Both the position numbers and the translations under genes were made by a program. Positions 36,678 through 45,114 of a stretch of DNA of 64,000 nt are shown one piece after another (position 1 is the first letter of the stretch; each line of letters opens with the position of its first letter). The notes under the pieces are model-generated. The model did no database searches. It was not told where the DNA came from and saw only the letters and a list, made by a program, of their open reading frames with translations. The stretch is taken from the NCBI GenBank assembly GCA_044425705.1, contig JAWXVD010000006.1, positions 1 through 64,000 on the forward strand, in the 5' to 3' direction. Origin of the DNA: JAWXVD01 sp044425705 (lineage in GTDB: Bacteria; Bacillota; Clostridia; Lachnospirales; Lachnospiraceae).

Positions 36678-37619
36678 ATGATTAAATATTTAAAGACAGA
36701 AGAAGGTATCATACATGAAATAAATGAAATAGAAGAAGGCAGTTGGGTTCGTATGATTAATCCAACAGCAGAAGAATGTGAACGTATCGCAAAATGTGTC
36801 AATATTGATGTAGAAGATATTATGGCACCACTGGACAGTGAAGAAAGTGCCAGATTAGAAATTCAAAAAGCACATACGCTGATTATTGTGGATATTCCGA
36901 CCATCGAGATGGAGCAGGATAAACCTATGTATACAACGGTACCTTTGGGAATTATATTGACGGCACAGCAAATTATTACTGTTTGTAATACAGATATTCT
37001 CATTTTACAAAATTTTGTAAATAATCAAGTTCGAGAATTTAGTACGAAGAAGAAATTACGATTTGTTTATCAGATATTAAATACCATTGCCCTGCATTAT
37101 CAAGAAAAGCTCCGTATCATTGATAGACGTAGAATGGAAATCGAGCAAAGAGTTGAAAAAACTACGGAAGATGCAGATTTAATCAACCTACACAAGCTAG
37201 AATCCATGCTTGTATATTTTGCAACTTCATTGCATGCCAATGAAGTTGTATTGAATCGATTGATTCGATATAAACGCTTAGAACAATATCCAGAAGACGA
37301 AGAACTATTAGATGATGTGATGATTGAAACAAAACAGGCCATTGAAATGACCACAATCTATAGAGATATTATCAGTGGTACAAGAGAGCTGATGGCTACC
37401 ATTATTAGCAATCGATTAAACAATGTGATGAAACGCTTAACAGCAATTACCATTATTATGGCAATTCCTACCGTGATATCTGGATTTTACGGCATGAATG
37501 TGAATGAAGCAGGAATGCCATTTTCTGATTCTGTATATGGATTTATGATTATTGGTGGGTTGACAGCATTGACAGGATCAATTACTTGGTTGGCGTTAAA
37601 GAGGAAAGATATGCTTTAA
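36678..37619 (+). CDS. corA: CorA family magnesium/divalent metal transporter
   Basis: This 313-residue protein has a long soluble N-terminal domain, then two C-terminal TM helices with the signature YGMNV at the end of the first (GMN motif) and positively charged residues at the C-terminus (LKRKDML). It should form a pentameric Mg2+ or Co2+ channel. A cobalt role would fit the cobalamin neighbours but cannot be decided from sequence. AAAGGTAGG precedes the ATG at 36678; a GTG at 36669 is less likely. Confidence 0.88.
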   Translation: MIKYLKTEEGIIHEINEIEEGSWVRMINPTAEECERIAKCVNIDVEDIMAPLDSEESARLEIQKAHTLIIVDIPTIEMEQDKPMYTTVPLGIILTAQQIITVCNTDILILQNFVNNQVREFSTKKKLRFVYQILNTIALHYQEKLRIIDRRRMEIEQRVEKTTEDADLINLHKLESMLVYFATSLHANEVVLNRLIRYKRLEQYPEDEELLDDVMIETKQAIEMTTIYRDIISGTRELMATIISNRLNNVMKRLTAITIIMAIPTVISGFYGMNVNEAGMPFSDSVYGFMIIGGLTALTGSITWLALKRKDML

Positions 37620-37770
37620 GTTCATCTCCTCTATAAGGAAAAATAGTCACTTTCGTGACGGATCTGAAGAGATAAATGGAAGGTTAAATAGAAAATAATA
37701 ATTAAGTCAGGATACATTTATTGTTAGTTTTGGAGAGTATCCAATTTCTTCGAGATCAAGAAACAATTAC

Positions 37771-37806
37771 AGTTTTCCACTATATGAAAAGTGGAACTAT
37801 TTTTGT
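37771..37806 (+). terminator. Probable terminator downstream of corA
   Basis: AGTT(TT)CCACT pairs with AGTGGAACT across a short loop, with two bases bulged, followed by ATTTTTG. The 37620-37943 gap otherwise holds a palindrome near 37888, a poly-T run near 37830 and no gene. Confidence 0.5.
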
Positions 37807-37887
37807 ACGCAAATGCGGTGTCTTGATAGGCATCGTTTTTTTTTTATGAGATAAAACATGTTAAATTTGAATTAAAAAATACATTCA

Positions 37888-37906
37888 TATCTTTGATACA
37901 AAGATA
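37888..37906 (+). promoter_or_regulatory. Palindromic operator candidate (TATCTTTG-ATA-CAAAGATA)
   Basis: A perfect 8-bp inverted repeat with a 3-bp centre lies about 38 bp before the dppB remnant. It may be the operator of the decayed transport operon. Confidence 0.45.
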
Positions 37907-37943
37907 CTGAAAGTATAACAAAAGAAAAGGAGGAGAGGAGTTT

Positions 37944-38704
37944 TTGTTAAAAGCAGTTGGTCGTATCTTTTTGGTATTAATTGGAATTAGTTTTATTAGT
38001 TTTTTATTGATTTATATGTCACCAGGTGATCCTGTTCGCGCTATGTTTGCGGTTAGTGGAAATATTCCAGCTGAAGAGGTATTAGAGGAAATGAGGGAAG
38101 AGTTGGGGTTGAATCGCCCGTTTCTCGTACAATATGGTGATTGGTTATTGTCTTGTTTTTGTTTAGACTTTGGAACATCCTATTCTACTGGAGAACCAGT
38201 CCTTGCTTTATTAATTGCAAGACTTTGGCCTACCCTAAAGATTACAGGACTATCGCTGCTGTTTATGACTATCTTAGCGATACCGTTAGGCTTGGCATCA
38301 GCCCTACATCCTAATTCATGGCTGGAAAATATGCAAGGCAGATACGTGGGTTGGTGTTAGAAGAGTTAACACAGGATTATTTGATTGGTGCTAGGGCAAG
38401 AGGAATCAGGGAAAGAACTATCATTTGGAAACATGTGATTCCCAATGCAGTATTACCGTTAATTACTATGTTTGGTTTATCCATAGGTTCTTTACTTGGT
38501 GGAACGGCAGTAGTAGAAATCATTTTTTCTTACCCAGCATTAGGATCCTTGGCATTGAGTGCTATTACAGCAATGGACTATCCATTGATTCAAGGATATG
38601 TGCTGTGGGTTGCACTGATTTATATGGTGGTCAATTTAACTGTGGATGCCTCCTATAAAAGGTTGGATCCTAGAATTGCAAAAGGAGTAGAGGGCAATGA
38701 ATAA
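37944..38704 (+). pseudogene. Oligopeptide/nickel ABC permease remnant (DppB/NikB)
   Basis: The first frame (TTG at 37944, GGAGGAGAGGAG upstream) gives the DppB N-terminus (YMSPGDPVRAMF, LGLNRPFLVQYGDWL) up to about residue 125. It then shifts frame and stops at 38360. A second frame from 38318 supplies the C-terminus (YARQIRGLVLEELTQDYLIG, EIIFSYPALGSLAL). The join removes a block of residues and shifts frame, so the full permease cannot be made. No binding protein gene remains. Confidence 0.82.
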
Positions 38705-39151
38705 AGTAATGAGAAGATTTTATATATCTTGCTTCTTTGTGATATTATGGTTTCCTTTCCAGGAATGGCATTAGCAATTGCCGTATGCGGGATGTTGGGA
38801 GCAGGTATTATGAATGCAGTCATTGCAATCACTGCTGTAAGTTTTACAAAATATGCAAGATTATCAAGAAGTTCACAAGGAGAAGTGCCAAGTGCCACAA
38901 ACCTACCCAAAGGATGCCCGTTTGCGTCTAGGTGTAGTGAGTGCATTGAAATTTGTAAAAATGAAATACCTAAAATGAAAGAGGTAGCTGAAAGACATCA
39001 AGTGGCTTGTCATTTGTTTTCTGGAGCAAATCAAATCTATGCTGAAGCAGGAGCAAATCCTCGTGACGCTGCAGAAAACACGGAAACTAGTAGAGGGTTT
39101 AGTGTGAAAATGGCAAAAGAAATGCTAAAGGATGCAGAGTGGGAAGTATAA
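38698..39151 (+). pseudogene. Chimeric remnant of DppC permease and OppD/F ATPase
   Basis: A DppC-like start (MNKVMRRFYIS) runs out of frame into a DppC core piece (MVSFPGMALAIAVCGMLGAG, TKYARLSRS). That piece is fused directly to the C-terminal region of an OppD/F ATPase (LPKGCPFASRCSECIEICKN, VACHLF). Walker motifs and most of both proteins are absent. The fusion indicates a deletion of more than one gene length between dppC and the last ATPase gene of the operon. Confidence 0.82.
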
Positions 39152-39199
39152 TTAGCATATAGCATTATTCATGTATTTCGGCTAGTAACATAGTATTCG

Positions 39200-39526
39200 T
39201 TACGACATGCCCCATATAGCGAGAGATTGTAAAGTTGGCATCAGCTCTTTAGATTTTTCAGTGACAAAGTATTCTACTCGGATAGGCATTTCATTATATT
39301 GTACCCTTGTAATTAAGCCATCTTTTTCTAGCTCTTTTAATGAAGATGCTAACATGGTATTTGTTATGCCTTGTACTTTTTTCATCAGTTCGCTATATCG
39401 AATCCCTTCTTCGCAGGAAAGTACACAGAGAATAGGTATTTTCCATTTGCCACCGATACGCTTTAAAGCAATTTGTAATGGACAGGCTTCTCCACAGGGA
39501 CAATGATCAGCTTTACAGTTACTCAT
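39200..39526 (-). CDS. HxlR family transcriptional regulator
   Basis: This 108-residue winged-helix protein has the family core IGGKWKIPILCVLS and the recognition region ITNTMLASSLKELEKDGLI. Four cysteines lie close together at the N-terminus (positions 4, 9, 11 and 15; CKADHCPCGEAC), suggesting metal or redox sensing. It is divergent from a flavodoxin gene and probably represses it from the 124-bp shared region. Confidence 0.9.
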   Translation of the reverse strand: MSNCKADHCPCGEACPLQIALKRIGGKWKIPILCVLSCEEGIRYSELMKKVQGITNTMLASSLKELEKDGLITRVQYNEMPIRVEYFVTEKSKELMPTLQSLAIWGMS

Positions 39527-39559
39527 ATTTTTCTTACCTCCTCAGATTTAATTGGGTTA

Positions 39560-39588
39560 TTGACTATCAATTTTTGGTGTGATACTAT
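39560..39588 (+). promoter_or_regulatory. Promoter for the flavodoxin gene
   Basis: TTGACT (39560-39565), a 17-bp spacer and TACTAT (39583-39588), in the region shared with the divergent HxlR gene. Confidence 0.6.
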
Positions 39589-39650
39589 CATATCAACTAA
39601 TAAAAACAAAGTCAATCAGAAAAACTGAGAATAGGAAGGGTGAGGTAATT

Positions 39651-40061
39651 ATGAAAGCAAAAGTAGTTTATTACACAAAATCTGGAAATACAAAGAAAAT
39701 AGCAGATGCTATTGCAACTGAAGTTGGATGTGTTGCTGTAGATATGGATCAAACAATCACAGAAGAGCTTGATGTACTGTTTTTAGGAGCATCAGTATAT
39801 AAGTTTGGAATAGATAAGAAAGTAGTTGAATTTATTGATAGTTTAGATTCTAAAAAATTTGGGAATGTTGTTATTTTTTCAACATCTGCTATGTCTGATA
39901 GTGGATATCCTAAATTGGTTGATATTTTAACAAAAAGAGGATTTCAGGTATCCAACCAACATTTTTATTGCAAAGGACAATTTATGTTTGCTAATAAAAA
40001 TAGACCGAACCAAGATGATGTAAACAGTGCAAAACAATTTGCTAAATCTATTATTAAATAA
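39651..40061 (+). CDS. Flavodoxin
   Basis: This 136-residue protein begins with the FMN phosphate loop KVVYYTKSGNTKKIADAI and has a Rossmann-like flavodoxin fold (LFLGASVYKFG, VIFSTSAMSD). It is a small electron carrier or flavodoxin-like protein. AGGAAGGGTGAGG precedes the ATG at 39651; the longer frame from 39579 overlaps the promoter and is rejected. Divergence from an HxlR regulator suggests induction by redox or electrophile stress. Confidence 0.88.
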   Translation: MKAKVVYYTKSGNTKKIADAIATEVGCVAVDMDQTITEELDVLFLGASVYKFGIDKKVVEFIDSLDSKKFGNVVIFSTSAMSDSGYPKLVDILTKRGFQVSNQHFYCKGQFMFANKNRPNQDDVNSAKQFAKSIIK

Positions 40062-40076
40062 TAAGGACGACCTACG

Positions 40077-40559
40077 ATGAAACGTTTAAAAGTAATTGCT
40101 TGTGAAGTTGCATTTCGAGAACTTTGTTATTGTGCTAGTCAGTGTAGAGCGATGATTGATTTTACCTTTATGACCCAAGGTTTGCATGATAAAGGTGCAA
40201 CACCTATGAAGCAAATGTTACAAGACGAGATTGATAAGGTGGATATTCATAAATATGATGCTATTGTATTAGCATATGGTCTTTGTAGCAATGGAGTAGT
40301 GGGGCTACAATCAAAGCTACCGATGATTATACCGAAAGCTCATGATTGTATTACTTTTTTTCTGGGTTCTAAAGAAAGATATGCAGAATTTTTTGATAAA
40401 AACAGAGGTACCTATGTTTATACATCTGGCTGGATAGAACGTGGGATGAATTCATTCCACCTGCTCATAGAATTGTTGCAACCAATGATTGTAATATTAT
40501 TGGATTCCATGCACAGTAGGGAAAGAGGTAATTTTTTATGGCTTAGCCGTGAAATATAA
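40077..40559 (+). CDS. DUF1638 protein, C-terminally truncated
   Basis: This 160-residue protein opens with a DUF1638-like region (RLKVIACEVAFRELCYCA, AIVLAYGLCSNGVVGLQS, IPKAHDCITFFLGSK). It loses similarity after GWIERG, where the family normally continues, and ends in about 35 unrelated residues. A second frame across that tail reads TWDEFIPPAHRIVATND before a stop. This suggests a frameshift or deletion scar. DUF1638 proteins have been linked to corrinoid/methyltransferase contexts; function here is unknown. It follows the flavodoxin by 15 nt. Confidence 0.6.
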   Translation: MKRLKVIACEVAFRELCYCASQCRAMIDFTFMTQGLHDKGATPMKQMLQDEIDKVDIHKYDAIVLAYGLCSNGVVGLQSKLPMIIPKAHDCITFFLGSKERYAEFFDKNRGTYVYTSGWIERGMNSFHLLIELLQPMIVILLDSMHSRERGNFLWLSREI

Positions 40560-40588
40560 AAAGAGTATCGTTTGGATACTCTTTTTTT
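40558..40588 (+). terminator. Terminator before the antiporter operon
   Basis: AAAAAGAGTATC pairs with GATACTCTTTTT across GTTTG, with a run of seven T. It overlaps the upstream extension of the mrpE frame, supporting the later start. Confidence 0.85.
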
Positions 40589-40668
40589 GTGCTTTTCTTG
40601 AAATGCAATATAGATTTTGCTATGATGAATATATAGTTTTTTACATGAGAACTTTAGGGGTGAAGCGC

Positions 40669-41145
40669 ATGAAAAATAAGAGGACAATTCTTTTTTATGG
40701 AGTCGTTGGAGCTGTTGTATTTTGTGTTTTATTAGGAAAAATTGTGCTATGGGGAATCGTAGTTGGATTTGTGTCAGGGATGTGTCTTGATATTTTAATG
40801 GCAAAAATACAGAGTGTAGGTGGTAGAGTTTTTTTGGAGAAGTGGTTTTTAAAATATTATCTACTATTGTTAAAAGACATGTTTGTTTCTGCAATAAAGG
40901 TATGTAGGTCAGTGTTTTGTAAAAATCAACCAGAAATCATGATTGTGAGATTAAAAACACATACAGGAAATAAGGGGAAAGTTCTGGTATCTAATAGTAT
41001 TTCTTTGACCCCAGGAACGATAACCTTAGAGCAAGAAGCAGACAGTTATCATATTTTGTATATGGATTTAACTGATAAGAAAGAGGATATGTTGCAAACA
41101 GCCAAGGTGTTTGAGAAAAGAATGGAGGAGAAGGTTGATTCTTAA
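40669..41145 (+). CDS. mrpE: Na+/H+ antiporter subunit E (MrpE/MbhA type)
   Basis: This 158-residue protein has two N-terminal TM helices, YYLLLLKDMFVSAIKVCRSV and the family's SNSISLTPGTITLE motif. TAGGGGTG precedes the ATG at 40669; the longer frame from 40549 crosses a terminator. It is the first gene of a tightly overlapping seven-gene antiporter operon. Confidence 0.88.
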   Translation: MKNKRTILFYGVVGAVVFCVLLGKIVLWGIVVGFVSGMCLDILMAKIQSVGGRVFLEKWFLKYYLLLLKDMFVSAIKVCRSVFCKNQPEIMIVRLKTHTGNKGKVLVSNSISLTPGTITLEQEADSYHILYMDLTDKKEDMLQTAKVFEKRMEEKVDS

Positions 41146-41392
41146 AGTAGCTATGTATTTAGTAATTCTTTTTACTATAGTCAGTGTGATTTTATTAATA
41201 AGAAGCAAGGAAAACTTTTCTAAGATTTTATATTTAGGGCTCCTTTCATCCTTGGTTGTGGTAGCAATTGTATTATATGCTATTACCACAGGACAGAGCA
41301 TGTATCTTGATGTTGCTATTACGATAGCAATTTTAGGATTTATGGATGTACAATTTTATGCAGTATATTTGAGTAGAAAGGGGAGCATATAA
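41135..41392 (+). CDS. mrpF: Na+/H+ antiporter subunit F (MrpF/MbhB type)
   Basis: This 85-residue protein has three predicted TM helices, including LVVVAIVLYAITTGQSMYLD and AITIAILGFMDVQFYA. A TTG at 41135 is the likely start because GGAGG sits 6 nt upstream; it overlaps mrpE by 11 bp. Its stop abuts the start of mrpG. Confidence 0.82.
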   Translation: MILKVAMYLVILFTIVSVILLIRSKENFSKILYLGLLSSLVVVAIVLYAITTGQSMYLDVAITIAILGFMDVQFYAVYLSRKGSI

Positions 41393-41694
41393 TGGTGATA
41401 TTATCGAATATTATGATTGTGTTTTCTATGATTATGATGTCTTGCGGGATGATTGGTTTAATTCGCTCAAAAAGTTTTTATCGTAGGTTAGTAAACATTG
41501 CATTAGTAGATACAATTGGTGTATTAAGTTTATTACTAGGTTTGATTATTCGTCAAAGCAGTTGGCAGATAGCAGGGAAACTGTTATTTTTAGGACTGAT
41601 TATTTTTTTGATTGCACCTGTGATTTCTCATAAATTGGGTCGAAGTGCATATATTTCCCTACATAGAGGAGGTGTGAAAGAAATTCATGAATGA
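41392..41694 (+). CDS. mrpG: Na+/H+ antiporter subunit G (MrpG/MbhC type)
   Basis: This 100-residue protein has three TM helices (IVFSMIMMSCGMIGLIRSKS, LLLGLIIRQSS, GLIIFLIAPVISHKLGRSAY). Size and the ISHKLGRSAY ending match MnhG/MrpG. It overlaps both neighbours, so translation is coupled. Confidence 0.85.
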   Translation: MVILSNIMIVFSMIMMSCGMIGLIRSKSFYRRLVNIALVDTIGVLSLLLGLIIRQSSWQIAGKLLFLGLIIFLIAPVISHKLGRSAYISLHRGGVKEIHE

Positions 41695-42199
41695 TATAAT
41701 TTTACAGATTGTTTTATTAATGATGGTCATTATGGCAATTTTGACAGTTGTCTCTAGTCGGTTATTCATTGCTATTATTTTTTCAGGCATCCTTTCTTTA
41801 TTTTGTGCATTTCTATATGTATTATTAGGTGCACCAGACGTGGCATTGGCCGAAGCGGTAATCGGTTCCACCATCGTAACAGTTATTTTTCTTGTGACAT
41901 TGAAAAAATATCGTATCTTTAATATTTATATTACTGGGAATCATCAAGATACTGTTTTTGCAGGAATGATTAAAAAGGTTTCTAAAATATTGCAAAAAAG
42001 TAATATGGAAGTACATATTTTATATTCTAATCAAACAGCAGAAGAGTTAGTAAGTCATCATAATTGTGATTTGGTTGTGGAAGGATTGGAAGAAGGAATG
42101 ATTCTTCATGGGGAGAAGGGAAATCAATATATGATCAATATTTCCAAATGTTTACAGAATGAGATAAAGGAAGGTATTGTGACGATCAAAGAGGAATAG
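41687..42199 (+). CDS. MbhD-like (MrpA C-terminal, DUF4040) subunit with soluble extension
   Basis: The first 75 or so residues are three TM helices containing LLGAPDVALAEAVIGSTIV, the DUF4040/MbhD signature found near the C-terminus of full MrpA. The remaining 90 or so are hydrophilic (ILYSNQTAEELVSHHNCDLV, EGLEEGMILHGEKGNQYMI), an extension not part of MbhD that I cannot assign. It overlaps mrpG. The large NuoL-like part of MrpA is not encoded in the operon. Confidence 0.78.
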   Translation: MNDIILQIVLLMMVIMAILTVVSSRLFIAIIFSGILSLFCAFLYVLLGAPDVALAEAVIGSTIVTVIFLVTLKKYRIFNIYITGNHQDTVFAGMIKKVSKILQKSNMEVHILYSNQTAEELVSHHNCDLVVEGLEEGMILHGEKGNQYMINISKCLQNEIKEGIVTIKEE

Positions 42200-42263
42200 T
42201 TCCGTTGCAAATCTAAATAGTAAGGTGTTTTAGTCTACAATAAAAAAAGGAGAGGTATTACAG

Positions 42264-42989
42264 ATGAAGTATCGCAAAAAGAAAAATTATAAACTATTAG
42301 ATATCAAATATACAGGTTTGATTTTTGTGATTATTGTAGCATTTGCATTATTTGGTGCATATTTTCAAAGTGGTGAAGCAGGACAATCTCTTCTTTTTGA
42401 TGAAATTTATTTGAGAGGACTAGCTGAGACTACAGCAAAAAATCTTGTGGCAGGTATTTATCTTGATTATCGATTATTTGATACATTGCTAGAGGCTTTA
42501 TTATTGTTGGTATCTGTGATTGGAGTGATGCAGTTTTCACATCTATCTACTGCAGAAAAACAGTTTCCTAATCAAAATAAAAAAATTACTACCATTGAAT
42601 CATCACACGTGGTGAGAGAATCCTTATTACCCGTATATATTTTAATAGCCTTATTCGGTCTCTATATTATTCTTACGGGAATGGATGGGCCAGGTGGAGG
42701 TTTTCAAGGTGGTGCTATTTTAGTTGCTATTTTTATCAGTGCACATTTTGCACAAGGTATTACAATATTAAATGTGAATGTTGCGACTAAAATAGAAAAA
42801 ATCACATATATGTTAATCTTGATAGTAGGTATGTTTTTTATTGCATACGGAGCAAATTTCACCTATCTAGGACATCGTATTTATTTGATTATAATTAATA
42901 TTCTAATTGGAATTAAAGTGTGTAGTGGGTTGAATCTAATTTATATGTCGTTTATGTTCAGTGAGATGGAGGAAGATAGTGGACTTTAA
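42264..42989 (+). CDS. mrpB: MbhE-MrpB fusion subunit of the antiporter
   Basis: This 241-residue protein has an N-terminal half (to about residue 95) that resembles MbhE or the very end of MrpA (AKNLVAGIYLDYRLFDTLLE). The C-terminal half is MrpB (HVVRESLLPVYILIALFGLY, GMDGPGGGFQGGAILVA). The two are separate polypeptides in Mbh hydrogenases. AAAGGAGAGG precedes the ATG. Its end overlaps mrpC. Confidence 0.82.
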   Translation: MKYRKKKNYKLLDIKYTGLIFVIIVAFALFGAYFQSGEAGQSLLFDEIYLRGLAETTAKNLVAGIYLDYRLFDTLLEALLLLVSVIGVMQFSHLSTAEKQFPNQNKKITTIESSHVVRESLLPVYILIALFGLYIILTGMDGPGGGFQGGAILVAIFISAHFAQGITILNVNVATKIEKITYMLILIVGMFFIAYGANFTYLGHRIYLIIINILIGIKVCSGLNLIYMSFMFSEMEEDSGL

Positions 42990-43338
42990 TTATGTAGAAA
43001 TCGTCGGTTTACTTTTATTTTTAATAGGTATCTATGGTGTGATTGCTCGTAGAAATATTATGAAGACGGTATTATCTCTTTCCATTATCGATATCGGTGT
43101 GATTACTTTTTTCTTGGGAATCCGCAATGAAGTAGGGGCCAATCCACCCATAGGAGATGGTGTGCCACAAGAATTAATGGCAGATCCAGTGCCACAGGCA
43201 TTGATGATTACAGCAATTGTAATTGGTGTAGCTGTAACAGCAGTAGCGTTGATGATGTTTTCAGGACTATATCATAGATATGGTTCTACCAATTGGATGA
43301 AAGTTTTTAAGATAAGAAGAGAGGAGCAGAAAAAATAA
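42979..43338 (+). CDS. mrpC: Na+/H+ antiporter subunit C (MrpC/MbhG, NuoK-like)
   Basis: This 119-residue protein has three helices in the NuoK pattern (VEIVGLLLFLIGIYGVIARR, SIIDIGVITFFLGI, ALMITAIVIGVAVTAVALMM), with the MrpC-type DPVPQALMITAIVIG motif. A GTG at 42979 is the likely start, following GGAGGAAG, inside the end of mrpB. Its stop abuts mrpD. Confidence 0.85.
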   Translation: MDFNYVEIVGLLLFLIGIYGVIARRNIMKTVLSLSIIDIGVITFFLGIRNEVGANPPIGDGVPQELMADPVPQALMITAIVIGVAVTAVALMMFSGLYHRYGSTNWMKVFKIRREEQKK

Positions 43339-44933
43339 TGGAATTATATGTTATGATTATATTGCCAATCCTTGCTTCTTTACTTCTATATGTAATGCCT
43401 GGAAAGATAACGACCATATTATCAACCTTTGTATATGTAGTGGTATTTGGATGCTCGGTGGTGCTATTTTATCAAGCTAGATTTCTAGGAGAAATCATTA
43501 CTACAAAAACAGATGTAGATTTTTTAGGAATCACCTTGTATTGTGATTTATACGCTAGTGTATTCTTGGTCTTGGTTTCCTTTTTATTTTTGTGTATGTT
43601 TTTGTTTACAACGGGAAGAGAAAGAACGGATAAATTATTTGCATTCTTGTTTGCAGTATTACAAAGTTTAGTGATGCTCATCTTTCTATCTAGAGATTTG
43701 TTCAATATCTATGTTGCAATAGAGGTGTCTTCTATTGTTTGTGGAATTTTAATTATGTTTAAGAGGGAAAGTCGATCTATCTATGACGGATTGGTATATT
43801 TGCTCGTTAATATGTTAGGTATGTTATTTTTTTTGTTAGGAATAGGCATGGTATACCGTCAGTTTGGGATTCTTGATTTTGATAGCTTAATACAAGTTAT
43901 TGGAACAAGAGACCCTAGTGAATTGGTGCTAGCGTATTCTTGTTTGATGACAGGTGTATTATTGAAATGTGCAATCTTTCCCATGCATTTTTGGTTGCCG
44001 TTGGCACATGGAACACCAGGAGCACCTACAGCAGTATCGGCCATTCTTTCAGGAATTTATGTGAAAAGTGGTGTGTATCTATTTATGCGTTTGGAGGAAA
44101 TTTTTTCTGTTAGCATTGATTTATCTTCTTTTTTCTTCTGGATTGGTGTGATTAGTTCCCTTGCGGGAATTATCATGGCTATTTGTCAGAGTGATATCAA
44201 ATTGATTTTGGCCTACCATACAGTATCGCAAATAGGTTTAATTATAGCGGGGCTATCTGCTCCTAATGAAAAAGTACAGGCTGGTGCTTTCCTACACATT
44301 ATCAATCATGCCATGTTCAAATCCTTGCTATTTTTAGCGGCTGGGATGTTGATCAGTCGATATGGAACACGGAATATTTATAAAATACGAGGTGTTATGC
44401 GAAGCATGCCATTGGCAGGAATTGCTATAGTAGCTGGCATTTTAGGGATTACAGGTGCGCCCTTCTTTAATGGTAGTATTTCTAAATATTTTCTTGCACA
44501 AACGGATACGATGATTTCCACCATCTTTTTTACCATCATTAATTTTGGAACAATATTATCTTTTGTGAAATTTGGTAAGGTGTTATTTGGAGAAAAACAG
44601 GATGTTCATTTTAAATATGATTTTTTCTCCACTGCAGTAATTATAACCTTAAGTGGATTATGCTTATTGACAGGAGTGTTTGCAGAACCTATGGTGCAAT
44701 TGGTGTTAGGAATGGAACTTAAAATCGGTATATCAGGATATATGAACAAGATAATCATTTGGGCAGTTAGTTTTATTTTAGCAGAATTGGTATACAAATA
44801 TATCATCAGTAAAAGTAAAAGGATCAAATCAGGCATTGATTTTACCATTAGTTTTAACGGGATAGCATTATGTTTATGTAGTAGCTTCGTGATTTTAACG
44901 GTAATTATGATGTATTGGGTTTGTTGGGTATAG
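43338..44933 (+). CDS. mrpD: Na+/H+ antiporter subunit D (MrpD/MbhH, NuoN/M-like)
   Basis: This 531-residue protein has about 14 TM helices and the proton-translocating signatures of the NuoL/M/N family (IEVSSIVCGILIMFKRESRS, CAIFPMHFWLPLAHGTPGAP, YHTVSQIGLIIAGLS, HIINHAMFKSLLFLAAG), including the key Glu and Lys/His positions. It is the only large antiporter subunit here. The last gene of the operon. Confidence 0.9.
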   Translation: MELYVMIILPILASLLLYVMPGKITTILSTFVYVVVFGCSVVLFYQARFLGEIITTKTDVDFLGITLYCDLYASVFLVLVSFLFLCMFLFTTGRERTDKLFAFLFAVLQSLVMLIFLSRDLFNIYVAIEVSSIVCGILIMFKRESRSIYDGLVYLLVNMLGMLFFLLGIGMVYRQFGILDFDSLIQVIGTRDPSELVLAYSCLMTGVLLKCAIFPMHFWLPLAHGTPGAPTAVSAILSGIYVKSGVYLFMRLEEIFSVSIDLSSFFFWIGVISSLAGIIMAICQSDIKLILAYHTVSQIGLIIAGLSAPNEKVQAGAFLHIINHAMFKSLLFLAAGMLISRYGTRNIYKIRGVMRSMPLAGIAIVAGILGITGAPFFNGSISKYFLAQTDTMISTIFFTIINFGTILSFVKFGKVLFGEKQDVHFKYDFFSTAVIITLSGLCLLTGVFAEPMVQLVLGMELKIGISGYMNKIIIWAVSFILAELVYKYIISKSKRIKSGIDFTISFNGIALCLCSSFVILTVIMMYWVCWV

Positions 44934-44996
44934 AGAGGCATAGAGAAATCTCTCTGATTACATTTTATGGTGTAATTATAAAAATAACGCCTCCCC

Positions 44997-45025
44997 TTGA
45001 CAACATTTTTTTTACAGTATAAAAT
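44997..45025 (+). promoter_or_regulatory. Promoter for leuS
   Basis: A perfect TTGACA (44997-45002), a 17-bp spacer and TAAAAT (45020-45025). Confidence 0.7.
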
Positions 45026-45071
45026 AAACAGGGTGAAAGACCGTGAAGAGAATTATTAGGCACGAAATATT

Positions 45072-45114
45072 AGCCCTTTCGTCTCTAGATATGGAGAGAA
45101 AAGGGCTTTTTTTA
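45072..45114 (+). terminator. Terminator/attenuator in the leuS leader
   Basis: AGCCCTTT with an inner TCTC pairs with GAGA and AAAGGGCT, then seven T. It sits between the leuS promoter and its start, so transcription must read through it. No canonical T-box sequence was found in the short leader. Confidence 0.75.
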
